Positions 1 through 5,112 of a stretch of 7,320 bases of DNA are shown in pieces. This DNA is from LBZV01 sp000993855. Its GTDB lineage: Bacteria; Patescibacteriota; Microgenomatia; Curtissbacterales; GWA2-41-24. The stretch covers positions 1 through 7,320 of the forward strand of contig CAZBKB010000031.1 of the NCBI GenBank assembly GCA_964492425.1, in the 5' to 3' direction. Position 1 is the stretch's first letter, and each line of letters opens with the position of its first letter. The translations under genes were made by a program, and so were the position numbers. The notes beneath the pieces were generated by a model that saw only the letters and a list, made by a program, of their open reading frames with translations, did not search any database and was not told the origin of the DNA.

Positions 1-2
1 CA

Positions 3-53
3 CAAGAGATACTTGAAAGCGAGCTAGGTGTTCGGATTCAAACTAGAATGTAG
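3..53 (+). CDS. C-terminal fragment of an unidentified protein (left copy)
   Basis: Only the last 16 codons and a TAG stop are visible. They encode QEILESELGVRIQTRM, and the gene continues off the left edge. The reading is supported by an identical, oppositely oriented copy at the right edge that ends at the same stop, with identity ceasing one base after it. That is the pattern expected of a duplicated gene whose flanks differ. The tail is short and charged with no diagnostic motif, so I cannot name the family. It could also be noncoding repeat sequence that happens to be open. Confidence 0.45.
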   Translation, partial: QEILESELGVRIQTRM

Positions 54-54
54 C
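3..54 (+). repeat. Left copy of 52-bp terminal inverted repeat
   Basis: These 52 bases are the exact reverse complement of 7269-7320. Identity stops at base 55 (G here; the opposite end would require A). On the outer side the repeat runs almost to the window edge, so its true length is unknown. It contains the 3' end of a coding sequence plus one base after the stop. This is either the visible edge of two longer inverted gene copies or an assembly-end overlap. Confidence 0.95.
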
Positions 55-71
55 GATTGATCGTTTTGCGT

Positions 72-77
72 TACAAT
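72..77 (+). promoter_or_regulatory. Possible -10 element (TACAAT) for the coiled-coil gene
   Basis: TACAAT matches the sigma-70 -10 consensus at five of six positions and lies 6 bases before the ATG at 84. A transcript initiated from it would begin at or just after that ATG, so translation would be leaderless or nearly so. The sequence 17 bases upstream (TGTAGC) is a poor -35, and it lies inside the terminal repeat. This is a weak call. Confidence 0.25.
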
Positions 78-83
78 TTATAT

Positions 84-509
84 ATGGACATTGCTGCCGA
101 TTTGGGTTCAGAGGCTAAACGACATAGCCAACATGTCGGGAAGAGCGCTATTAGCGGAGTTAGGGATTTTGGGACAGAATTTATAAAACAGCTGTTTGGG
201 GGTGGAAACAGTGTTCCTGCAAATGTATCTGATGATCAGCTTGCGCAGATGGATAGTAATGATAAGGCCTTTAGTGATGCGGCTTACTTGGATACCCGTG
301 CGCGTATTATGGCCATCTATGAAGAGTATAGGATGAAGAGACTTAAGGAAGAGGAAGAAAGACGGGAAAAAGAGCGGCTGGAAAGCCAGCAGAAAATGGC
401 CAGGCTGCGAGGCGAGACAATTGTCCAAAAGCAGCAAAAACAGCAGGATATTGCGAATGCCATGGGAAAGGCGAGCGCAGAGACGGGCAGAAGCTATGGT
501 GCGGAGTAG
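84..509 (+). CDS. Conserved-type hypothetical protein with charged coiled coil
   Basis: This is a protein of about 141 residues with no recognised catalytic domain. The N-terminal part contains a short FIKQLFGGG segment. A polar linker follows, and then a long, strongly charged helix (roughly residues 75-120) rich in Glu, Arg, Lys and Gln that should form a coiled coil. The C-terminus is Gly/Ser-rich and ends in SYGAE. There is no signal peptide or membrane segment, so a soluble cytoplasmic protein is likely. From memory, similar small coiled-coil proteins with a KQLFG segment and a terminal GAE occur as unnamed conserved proteins in Patescibacteria; this needs a database check. I chose ATG 84 over the in-frame TTG at 57 because the TTG would add nine residues directly against the inverted repeat. 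No clear ribosome binding site precedes either start. The function is unknown. Confidence 0.6.
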   Translation: MDIAADLGSEAKRHSQHVGKSAISGVRDFGTEFIKQLFGGGNSVPANVSDDQLAQMDSNDKAFSDAAYLDTRARIMAIYEEYRMKRLKEEEERREKERLESQQKMARLRGETIVQKQQKQQDIANAMGKASAETGRSYGAE

Positions 510-511
510 CT

Positions 512-540
512 TTGACAAATGTTCAATATTATCATATAAT
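512..540 (+). promoter_or_regulatory. Perfect sigma-70-type promoter TTGACA-N17-TATAAT
   Basis: TTGACA at 512-517 and TATAAT at 535-540 match the housekeeping sigma-factor consensus at all twelve positions, with the optimal 17-base spacer. Transcription should begin near 546-550. The element starts three bases after the preceding stop codon and drives the nucleotidyltransferase-like gene. The predicted start site lies downstream of the ATG at 543, which therefore cannot be the translation start of this transcript. Confidence 0.85.
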
Positions 541-560
541 AAATGGCTATAGGTCTTAAA

Positions 561-1418
561 ATGATAGAATATTCGGAAGTTACGAGGCATCCTTTTAAAT
601 CTCAGGAAAGGATGACTTGGTATAGGATAAATTCTTTTTTAATGGATGTAGGTCAAATTGGTGCCGATTTGAAGCTTGGCAAGAGCGATCTGGTGCATAT
701 TGGGGGTACAGCAACCTTTTATCACGCGTATAATGCTTTCGGTCCAAAAGTTGTATCTCACTTTAGAGGTACACATGATATGGATGTAATCTGTTTTAAT
801 CCTGGAGCGATGCAAAGATTACTTGATGTTTTAAAAACCGATCCAGATTCACAAGTATCAGGTTATACGGTTTCTTACTCTCATCTACCTGATAAGAAAA
901 AATTTAATGTTGTTTTAAAAAATTCACGAGTCCCTGGTTTAGCTAACGCAATCCCTATAGATTATTATGAGACGAAAACTGACAGAATTGATTTTAACAA
1001 CCGCGTTATTAGTAGAGACAGAATAGTTCTCGATCCGCCACAAACACTTGAACTAAGGACTTTGAATCCGTATAAGACTCGAGGTTTGGTCTCAGTAGCG
1101 AGTTTAAGGGACAGTTTTGTAATAAAAATGGATGTCATGGATTTTTCAAGATTAGGCCTAAGATCTAAGGATAAGTTAGATGCTCTGACTTATTTAGCAA
1201 TTTGTGATCAAACAGGATACGGTTTTTGTAATTTACTGGAAGCAGTAAAGCAAACGAGTAGCAGAGATAGTTGGTTAAGAAAGTTTAATGCGCTCGAAGA
1301 ATTGTTTAAAAATCCCCAAGAAGAGTATGCCTTATTAGGTCAAGATAATCCTCTTTTGCCAAAGCAAGAGACTTTAACAAAAGCCACAGAGGCTATTCAA
1401 AAAGTTAAACGATCATAA
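561..1418 (+). CDS. Nucleotidyltransferase-fold (AbiEii-like) protein
   Basis: The protein has 285 residues. An HIGGTA stretch at residues 46-51 is followed about 20 residues later by RGTHDMDV (69-76). This is the GG[ST]A...R-x-T-x-D-x-D arrangement of nucleotidyltransferase-fold proteins, including AbiEii/AbiGii-type toxins. A further acidic residue in AIPIDYYE (Asp134) could be the third catalytic Asp. The C-terminal half has Lys and Asp in SFVIKMDVM and KDKLDALTYL, recalling the conserved Lys region of AbiEii proteins. ATG 561 is preferred over ATG 543 because the strong promoter would start transcription after 543. The leader would be only about 11-15 bases, with a weak AGG at 551-553. 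No AbiEi-like antitoxin is adjacent. Arginine codons are 14 of 18 AGA/AGG, against 11 of 22 in cysS, which hints at a separate origin. It could instead be a housekeeping or substrate-modifying transferase. The fold is moderately sure and the role unknown. Confidence 0.6.
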   Translation: MIEYSEVTRHPFKSQERMTWYRINSFLMDVGQIGADLKLGKSDLVHIGGTATFYHAYNAFGPKVVSHFRGTHDMDVICFNPGAMQRLLDVLKTDPDSQVSGYTVSYSHLPDKKKFNVVLKNSRVPGLANAIPIDYYETKTDRIDFNNRVISRDRIVLDPPQTLELRTLNPYKTRGLVSVASLRDSFVIKMDVMDFSRLGLRSKDKLDALTYLAICDQTGYGFCNLLEAVKQTSSRDSWLRKFNALEELFKNPQEEYALLGQDNPLLPKQETLTKATEAIQKVKRS

Positions 1419-1429
1419 TTAATTTTAGG

Positions 1430-1458
1430 TTTACGTGATTTATAAGATAGTTTAGACT
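1430..1458 (+). promoter_or_regulatory. Weak candidate promoter for cysS
   Basis: TTTACG (1430-1435) and TAGACT (1453-1458) are separated by 17 bases and would start transcription about six bases before the GTG at 1471. Each hexamer matches the consensus only partly. The 52-base gap holds no other convincing signal and no obvious Shine-Dalgarno sequence. Confidence 0.25.
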
Positions 1459-1470
1459 AAAATTGTCTTT

Positions 1471-2919
1471 GTGATCAGAATTTACAATTATTTATCCCGA
1501 AAAGTTGAGGAGTTTGAGCCGATTGGTGATGTTGTCGGCCTTTATACTTGCGGGCCGACGGTTTATGACTATGTGCACATTGGCAATTGGCGGACATTTG
1601 TTTTTGAGGATATTTTAAAGCGCACTTTAACCTTTAATGGTTATAAGGTGAAACATGTGATGAATTTAACAGATGTTGATGACAAGATAATTAAAAAGGC
1701 TTGCGAGCAAAAAATTCCAATTTCCACATTGACTGATAAGTACGCATATGCATTTATGGAAGATCTTTCAAAACTTAACATTATCCATGCAGATGTATAC
1801 CCGAGAGCAACAGGGACGATTGAGTCTATGGTAAAACTTGTTGAAAAACTGCTGGATTTGGGCTTTGCATATAAGCGCAAGGATGGTATTTATTTTTCGG
1901 TTGAAAAATTTAAGGATTATGGGAAGTTATCTGGTTTGGACATGAAAAATTTAAAAAAAGGGGCAAGAGTTGCAAATGATGAATACGATAAAGAGGCTTG
2001 GATGGATTTTGCGCTTTGGAAGTTTCCTACTACGCCAAGGCTTCGAGGGGCAAGTCCTTCTCTGGATACACCTTCGGAGGCCAAGTCTGAGCCTAGCTGG
2101 GAGGCATCTTTTGGCAAAGGCAGGCCCGGTTGGCACATAGAGTGTTCTGCTATGTCAATTTCCGAACTTGGGGATCTTTCGACCAGCTCAGTGTTGAATT
2201 TAGAAAAATTTAAGACGATTGATATTCACACCGGCGGAGTTGATTTACTCTTTCCTCATCACGAAAATGAAATTGCCCAGAGTGAAGCTGCAACCGGTCG
2301 CAAGTTCGTGAATTATTGGATGGAAGGGGAACATCTTTTGGTCGAGGGTGAAAAGATGGCAAAACGGCTTGGGAATGTTTTTACGCTTGAGGATATTACC
2401 AAGAAAGCCATGCCTGACGGCAGGCAGGGTTTTGACCCATTGGCCCTTCGCTATTTATTTTTGACGGCACATTACAGAAGCAAATTGAATTTTACTTGGG
2501 AGAGTTTGAAGGCTGCGCAAAATGCACTTTTGAGCTTGAAGAGCGAGGTTTCAATATGGGATGGTCCTAAAGTAGGATGTGCCGAATTTGAAGGAAAATT
2601 TAAGGGTGCTGTAAATAATGATTTGGATATGTCAAAAGCACTTTCTGTTTTTTGGGAAATGGTCAAAAGCGATTATCCAACGTCTGCTAAGCACAGGTCT
2701 GCTTTGGTTATGGACGAAGTTTTTGGCTTGGGGCTTGGTGAGGTTAGAAAATCGCAATTGCCAAAAGGAGCGCAGGAACTTATCAATAAGCGCGAGGAGC
2801 TTCGCGGGAGGGGCGATTTTGCCGCTTCCGACAAGATACGCGAGCAGTTAAACAGTATAGGTGTTGATGTAGAGGATACTCCCGAAGGTCCAAAGTGGAA
2901 GATTAAGTTGGTAAGGTGA
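1471..2919 (+). CDS. cysS: Cysteinyl-tRNA synthetase
   Basis: This is a class I aminoacyl-tRNA synthetase that activates cysteine with ATP and loads it on tRNA-Cys in the cytoplasm. The start is GTG, giving the usual MIRIYN N-terminus. Visible motifs are YTCGPTVYDYVHIGN (residues 25-39, containing the HIGH-type HIGN), GWHIECSAMS (220-229), FPHHENEIAQSEAATG (261-276) and a KMSKS-type loop reading KMAKRLGN (295-302). By family alignment the zinc ligands are Cys27, Cys225, His263 and Glu267, all present. At 482 residues it is slightly long, owing to extra segments near residues 186-206, 235-248 and 313-319. The first and last coincide with short dispersed DNA repeats, and the middle one contains another. 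The C-terminal anticodon-binding part (REELRGRGDFAASDKIR) is intact, so the gene looks functional. It heads a same-strand cluster with pgl, 39 bases upstream of it. Confidence 0.97.
   Translation: MIRIYNYLSRKVEEFEPIGDVVGLYTCGPTVYDYVHIGNWRTFVFEDILKRTLTFNGYKVKHVMNLTDVDDKIIKKACEQKIPISTLTDKYAYAFMEDLSKLNIIHADVYPRATGTIESMVKLVEKLLDLGFAYKRKDGIYFSVEKFKDYGKLSGLDMKNLKKGARVANDEYDKEAWMDFALWKFPTTPRLRGASPSLDTPSEAKSEPSWEASFGKGRPGWHIECSAMSISELGDLSTSSVLNLEKFKTIDIHTGGVDLLFPHHENEIAQSEAATGRKFVNYWMEGEHLLVEGEKMAKRLGNVFTLEDITKKAMPDGRQGFDPLALRYLFLTAHYRSKLNFTWESLKAAQNALLSLKSEVSIWDGPKVGCAEFEGKFKGAVNNDLDMSKALSVFWEMVKSDYPTSAKHRSALVMDEVFGLGLGEVRKSQLPKGAQELINKREELRGRGDFAASDKIREQLNSIGVDVEDTPEGPKWKIKLVR
2033..2087 (+). repeat. 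In-frame repeat insertion in cysS
   Basis: This segment encodes a Pro/Ser-rich extra loop (about residues 188-205), just before the EPSWEASFGKGRPGWHIEC core, where related enzymes are much shorter. It contains two imperfect direct repeats, 2041-2056 and 2072-2087 (13 of 16 bases identical, 31 bases apart). Its first 22 bases (2033-2054) are identical to 3109-3130 inside pgl but are read in another frame there. Confidence 0.8.
2177..2198 (+). repeat. TTCGAC..GCTCAG-type short repeat inside cysS
   Basis: The core TTCGACCAGCTCAG with trailing TGTTGAA resembles a short dispersed repeat family (TTCGAC-NN-GCTCAG) that I recall from many bacterial genomes, and it is related to the gnd copy at 4243-4257. 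It lies in a stretch (about residues 235-248) that is longer than usual for the enzyme between the zinc ligands Cys225 and His263. The family assignment is from memory. Confidence 0.5.
2409..2429 (+). repeat. Imperfect palindrome inserted in cysS
   Basis: TGCCTGACGGCAGGCA (2411-2426) is a near-perfect palindrome, differing from its own reverse complement only at two complementary base pairs. It encodes the extra residues AMPDGRQ between the LEDI and GFDPLALRY segments, which are normally joined by only a few residues. CCTG/CAGG palindromes of this type are a recurrent dispersed repeat in Patescibacteria as far as I recall. Confidence 0.6.
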
Positions 2920-2950
2920 CGGTGAAAGCAACTCTAATACTCTAGTGCAT

Positions 2951-2956
2951 GAGAGG
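2951..2956 (+). promoter_or_regulatory. Closely spaced ribosome binding site for pgl
   Basis: GAGAGG lies only two bases before the ATG at 2959. This is shorter than the usual 5-9 base spacing, so it is either suboptimal or coincidental. The nearby ATG at 2949 is in another frame. Confidence 0.35.
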
Positions 2957-2958
2957 AT

Positions 2959-3660
2959 ATGATTCAGGTTGTTAAAGTTAAGGATAGAGATAAAGGACAG
3001 GTCAAGGCACACGGCCTGCTTTTGGATTTAGTGGACAAGGATACTTTACTTGCGCTTTCCGGTGGGACATCTGTGGATTATCGATCGATGATTGTAAAAC
3101 CCCCACTTCGCCAAGGCTTCGAGGGGCAAGCAGATGATATTATCCCTGGTGCAATTTGTATTGTGGATGAGAGATATGGGGAGCCGTTTCACAAGGATTC
3201 CAACGAAAAACTACTACTCGATCAGGGCGTAAAGAGGTTTGCGGACGATAAATGTATTGAAACGCACAAAGTTTTGAAAGGTGCCAATTTAGAGGAAACT
3301 GCAAAACTTTACGATTTGGAAATCCGGGATTTATTTGCGAGGTTCAAAAAAAAGGTTGGGGTTATGGGTGTTGGGACAAATTTGCATACTGCCGGAATAT
3401 TCCCGGCTAGCTATATGGCTCATTCGCCAGGTTATGTAGTTTGGGATGAAGTTGAAGATAAATATCCCGAACGAATTTCCTTAACACTCAAAGCGCTTGG
3501 GGAATTTACTGACTTTATTATAATGATATTTGGCAGGGAGAAAAAAGAAGCGTTGAAAATTATGCTGGATGAGAAGGAACACGACATGCAAAAGTATCCG
3601 GCAATTTTTTACAGGAAAAGCAGGATTAAAACTTGGCTGATTACCGATATAGAAATTTAA
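2959..3660 (+). CDS. pgl: 6-phosphogluconolactonase-like protein (SugP isomerase fold)
   Basis: It probably hydrolyses 6-phosphogluconolactone to 6-phosphogluconate in the cytoplasm, the second step of the oxidative pentose phosphate pathway. The 233-residue protein has the family landmarks in order: LALSGGTSV (31-39, sugar-phosphate loop), VDERYG (69-74), GVGTNLHTAGIFPA (137-150) and ERISLT (171-176). The third motif usually reads G-x-G-x-D-G-H-T. Here Asp-Gly is replaced by Asn-Leu, although the His is kept. An extra segment, PPLRQGFEGQA (48-58), comes from a short dispersed repeat also found in cysS. The same fold includes glucosamine-6-phosphate deaminases, but the neighbouring gnd and zwf favour the lactonase. 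The general assignment is solid. The altered motif leaves some doubt about activity or substrate. The gene follows cysS by 39 bases and may be cotranscribed with it. Confidence 0.83.
   Translation: MIQVVKVKDRDKGQVKAHGLLLDLVDKDTLLALSGGTSVDYRSMIVKPPLRQGFEGQADDIIPGAICIVDERYGEPFHKDSNEKLLLDQGVKRFADDKCIETHKVLKGANLEETAKLYDLEIRDLFARFKKKVGVMGVGTNLHTAGIFPASYMAHSPGYVVWDEVEDKYPERISLTLKALGEFTDFIIMIFGREKKEALKIMLDEKEHDMQKYPAIFYRKSRIKTWLITDIEI
3101..3131 (+). repeat. In-frame repeat insertion in pgl
   Basis: Bases 3109-3130 are identical to 2033-2054 in cysS, and similarity extends about seven bases further upstream with two mismatches. Here the element is read as RQGFEGQ; in cysS the same DNA is read in a different frame as part of PRLRGAS. 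It falls between the SGGTS loop and the DERYG strand, a surface-loop position. Confidence 0.85.
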
Positions 3661-3665
3661 GGAAC

Positions 3666-3682
3666 TTCTCGATAAACTCGAA
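3666..3682 (+). repeat. 17-bp dispersed repeat, copy 1 (left of GIY-YIG gene)
   Basis: TTCTCGATAAACTCGAA begins six bases after the pgl stop and matches 3994-4010 at 15 of 17 positions, in the same orientation. Its TCGA-N5-TCGA core gives it partial dyad symmetry. It could be a dispersed repeat or part of a 3' end structure. Confidence 0.65.
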
Positions 3683-3709
3683 GAGTAATTTGATATTGTT
3701 CGACTTTAT

Positions 3710-3713
3710 GGAG
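3710..3713 (+). promoter_or_regulatory. Shine-Dalgarno site of the GIY-YIG gene
   Basis: GGAG is spaced seven bases before the ATG at 3721. It is the best-placed ribosome binding site in the window and fixes that start. Most other genes here lack one. Confidence 0.7.
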
Positions 3714-3720
3714 AACTTCA

Positions 3721-3993
3721 ATGAAAAAGTCTTGGAAGTGGTATGTTTACATAATCGAGTGCTTGGACCAAACTTACTACACCGGATTAACCTGGAAACC
3801 AGAACTTAGACTTAATCAACATGTTTCCGGATTGGGCGGTAAGTACACTGCAAAACACGGTGTGAAGAAACTGGTCTATGTTGAAGAATATAGTGATTTA
3901 TCTGTGGCAAGAAATCGTGAAAGGCAGATCAAAGATTGGAGTCAAGTAAAAAAACTTAAGTTGATAAATGGAGAATGGTCGGATGTATGGTAA
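3721..3993 (+). CDS. GIY-YIG nuclease-family small protein (UPF0213/URI-type)
   Basis: This is a 90-residue single-domain protein. The GIY-YIG core appears as VYIIECLDQTYYTG (9-22), with the conserved Arg30 in ELRLNQH, a Lys-Tyr pair at 41-42, and Glu67 in the ARNRERQIKDWSQVKK helix. In the family, Glu at this place binds the metal and Arg and Tyr act in phosphodiester cleavage. The length and C-terminal KKLKLINGEW are typical of stand-alone URI/UPF0213 proteins, which lack a separate DNA-binding domain and whose cellular role is poorly defined. It has a good ribosome binding site and lies between pgl and gnd, with a copy of a 17-bp repeat on each side, each placed just after a stop codon. 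It is unlikely to take part in sugar metabolism. The position suggests insertion into a metabolic cluster. Confidence 0.9.
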   Translation: MKKSWKWYVYIIECLDQTYYTGLTWKPELRLNQHVSGLGGKYTAKHGVKKLVYVEEYSDLSVARNRERQIKDWSQVKKLKLINGEWSDVW

Positions 3994-4010
3994 TTCTCGA
4001 CAAGCTCGAA
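3994..4010 (+). repeat. 17-bp dispersed repeat, copy 2 (right of GIY-YIG gene)
   Basis: TTCTCGACAAGCTCGAA abuts the stop codon of the GIY-YIG gene and matches 3666-3682 at 15 of 17 positions in direct orientation. CTCGACAAGCTCGAA is a dispersed short repeat type that I recall from Patescibacteria genomes. It occupies most of the 29-base gap before gnd. Confidence 0.7.
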
Positions 4011-4022
4011 TAATATAGTTGT

Positions 4023-5039
4023 ATGAAATTAGGATTTATTGGTCTTGGCCGAATGGGAAATAGGATGGTGGTGAAACTTCTAAGTGAAGGGCATGAGGTT
4101 GTTGTCTGGAATAGGAGCGAGGAAAAATCCGAAGAACTGAAGTTAAAAGTTAAAAGTGAAAAGTTAAAAGTTGCGGAAAGTATCGAAGATCTAATTGGTA
4201 AACTCGACAAGCCACGAATTGTCTGGTCGATGGTGCCGGCCCTTCGACTTCGCTCAGGTCGTTCGACTCTGAGGGATGAGCCCCTCGGCTCAGACTCGAT
4301 GAGGTCTTCGACAGAAGATCCCACTCAGGAGGTTTTGGGTGAGGTTGCAAAATATGTTGAGGAGGGAGATATTGTTATTGACGGCGGAAATTCGAGGTTT
4401 TCCGACACTCAAAAATGGTACGAAACTTTCAAAAGTAAAAATATCAGGTTTTTGGGTATTGGGGTTAGCGGAGGAGTTATTGCTGCGAAAGCTGGATACC
4501 CGCTGATGGTTGGCGGTGACAAGGGTGCTTATGGTGAGATAAAACCGATTTTGGATTCGCTTGCAAAACCCGGTGGAGGCCACGAATATTTTGGTGAAGG
4601 TGGCGCAGGACACTACGTGAAGATGATCCATAACGCAATCGAATACGGATATATGCAGTCGATTGGTGAGGGTTTTGGTGTGTTGGAAAAATCACCTTAC
4701 GACATTGATCTTGTTAAGGTTGCAAAGCTATACCAAAAGGGGACGCTGGTTAGTGGGTTTATGATGGAAAGGACAATTGAGGTGCTTAGTGATGACCCTA
4801 AATTGGAAAAGATTCAGGGTGTTATAGGTAAAGCGTCCGGTGAAACGATTTGGGCTGTTGAGGAGGCAGGGAAGCAAAATTTATTATTGGATGTGATTAG
4901 GCGTTCGCTGGAGATTCGGAATGAATCGGAAACGGATCTCCAAATACAGAAATCGTTTGCGGCCAGAATGGTTTCGGCGCTGCGCAATGCATTTGGGAGG
5001 CACGAAGTAAAGAGGAAGCAATTCCCTGATTTTTCCTAA
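4023..5039 (+). CDS. gnd: 6-phosphogluconate dehydrogenase, decarboxylating (short form)
   Basis: It oxidatively decarboxylates 6-phosphogluconate to ribulose-5-phosphate and CO2 while reducing NAD(P)+. The N-terminal Rossmann domain has GFIGLGRMGNRM (4-15), and VVVWNRS (26-32) puts an Arg where NADP-using enzymes often have one. VWSMVPA (67-73), GDIVIDGGNS (115-124), GIGVSGG (145-151) and GHYVKMIHNAIEYGYMQ (196-212) are the substrate and catalytic motifs; Lys200 is the expected catalytic Lys. At 338 residues it is somewhat longer than the roughly 300-residue short form. Two extra pieces explain this: a 7-base tandem repeat coding KLKVKSEKLKV near residues 40-50, and an insertion of about 24 residues after VPA73. 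The start has no Shine-Dalgarno sequence; a TATAGT at 4014-4019 could make it nearly leaderless. It converges on zwf. Confidence 0.94.
   Translation: MKLGFIGLGRMGNRMVVKLLSEGHEVVVWNRSEEKSEELKLKVKSEKLKVAESIEDLIGKLDKPRIVWSMVPALRLRSGRSTLRDEPLGSDSMRSSTEDPTQEVLGEVAKYVEEGDIVIDGGNSRFSDTQKWYETFKSKNIRFLGIGVSGGVIAAKAGYPLMVGGDKGAYGEIKPILDSLAKPGGGHEYFGEGGAGHYVKMIHNAIEYGYMQSIGEGFGVLEKSPYDIDLVKVAKLYQKGTLVSGFMMERTIEVLSDDPKLEKIQGVIGKASGETIWAVEEAGKQNLLLDVIRRSLEIRNESETDLQIQKSFAARMVSALRNAFGRHEVKRKQFPDFS
4141..4172 (+). repeat. Heptanucleotide tandem repeat (AGTTAAA)n in gnd
   Basis: There are about 4.6 units of AGTTAAA, with one variant unit AGTGAAA at 4155-4161. The unit is not a multiple of three, so gain or loss of one copy would shift the gnd frame. 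The repeat encodes a Lys-rich stretch in the region after the first beta-alpha units of the Rossmann fold. Confidence 0.85.
4242..4322 (+). repeat. In-frame palindromic insertion in gnd
   Basis: Residues 74-100 are inserted between VPA and TQEVLGEV, where family members have only a few residues. The DNA begins with TTCGACTTCGCTCAG (4243-4257), a TTCGAC..GCTCAG-type repeat. It then contains an inverted repeat with 11-base arms, 4263-4273 and 4289-4299, matching at 10 of 11 pairs around a 15-base loop. A nested alternative stem-loop, TGAGCC-CCTC-GGCTCA, spans 4277-4292. The insert keeps the frame and carries no stop codon. Confidence 0.85.
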
Positions 5040-5054
5040 CTATAACTTATAGTT
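5038..5054. terminator. Small hairpin between convergent gnd and zwf
   Basis: AACTATA-ACT-TATAGTT is a perfect 7-bp inverted repeat with a 3-base loop that overlaps the gnd stop codon. It is A/T-rich and has no T-run in either direction, so it would be a weak intrinsic terminator at best. The remaining 58 bases up to the zwf stop show no better candidate. Confidence 0.3.
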
Positions 5055-5112
5055 CCGATCTATCATCCCCTGTCCATGTGGATTCTTTGGTGATTTCTGT
5101 TATGTTAGTGGC

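Noticed and set aside
543..560. ATG at 543 as start of the nucleotidyltransferase-like gene
   Set aside because: It lies two bases after a perfect -10 element and so upstream of the expected transcription start; ATG 561 is the first in-frame start on the transcript.
108..590. Long minus-strand open frame opposite the coiled-coil gene
   Set aside because: It has a Leu/Phe/Ser-rich composition typical of the complement of a Lys/Glu-rich coding sequence, and it runs into the promoter and next gene.
1451..1472. AGAC...GTCT hairpin before cysS as a riboswitch or T-box remnant
   Set aside because: The stem is only 4 bp and the 52-base gap is too short for a T-box or riboswitch.
4201..4216. CTCGACAAGCCACGAA in gnd as a third copy of the 17-bp repeat
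   Set aside because: Only about ten bases match, and the encoded LDKPRIVWSMVPA is normal conserved Gnd sequence, so the similarity may be chance.
3956..4324. Minus-strand open frame across gnd
   Set aside because: It is a shadow of gnd; its apparent repeats reflect the heptanucleotide tandem repeat and palindromic insert.
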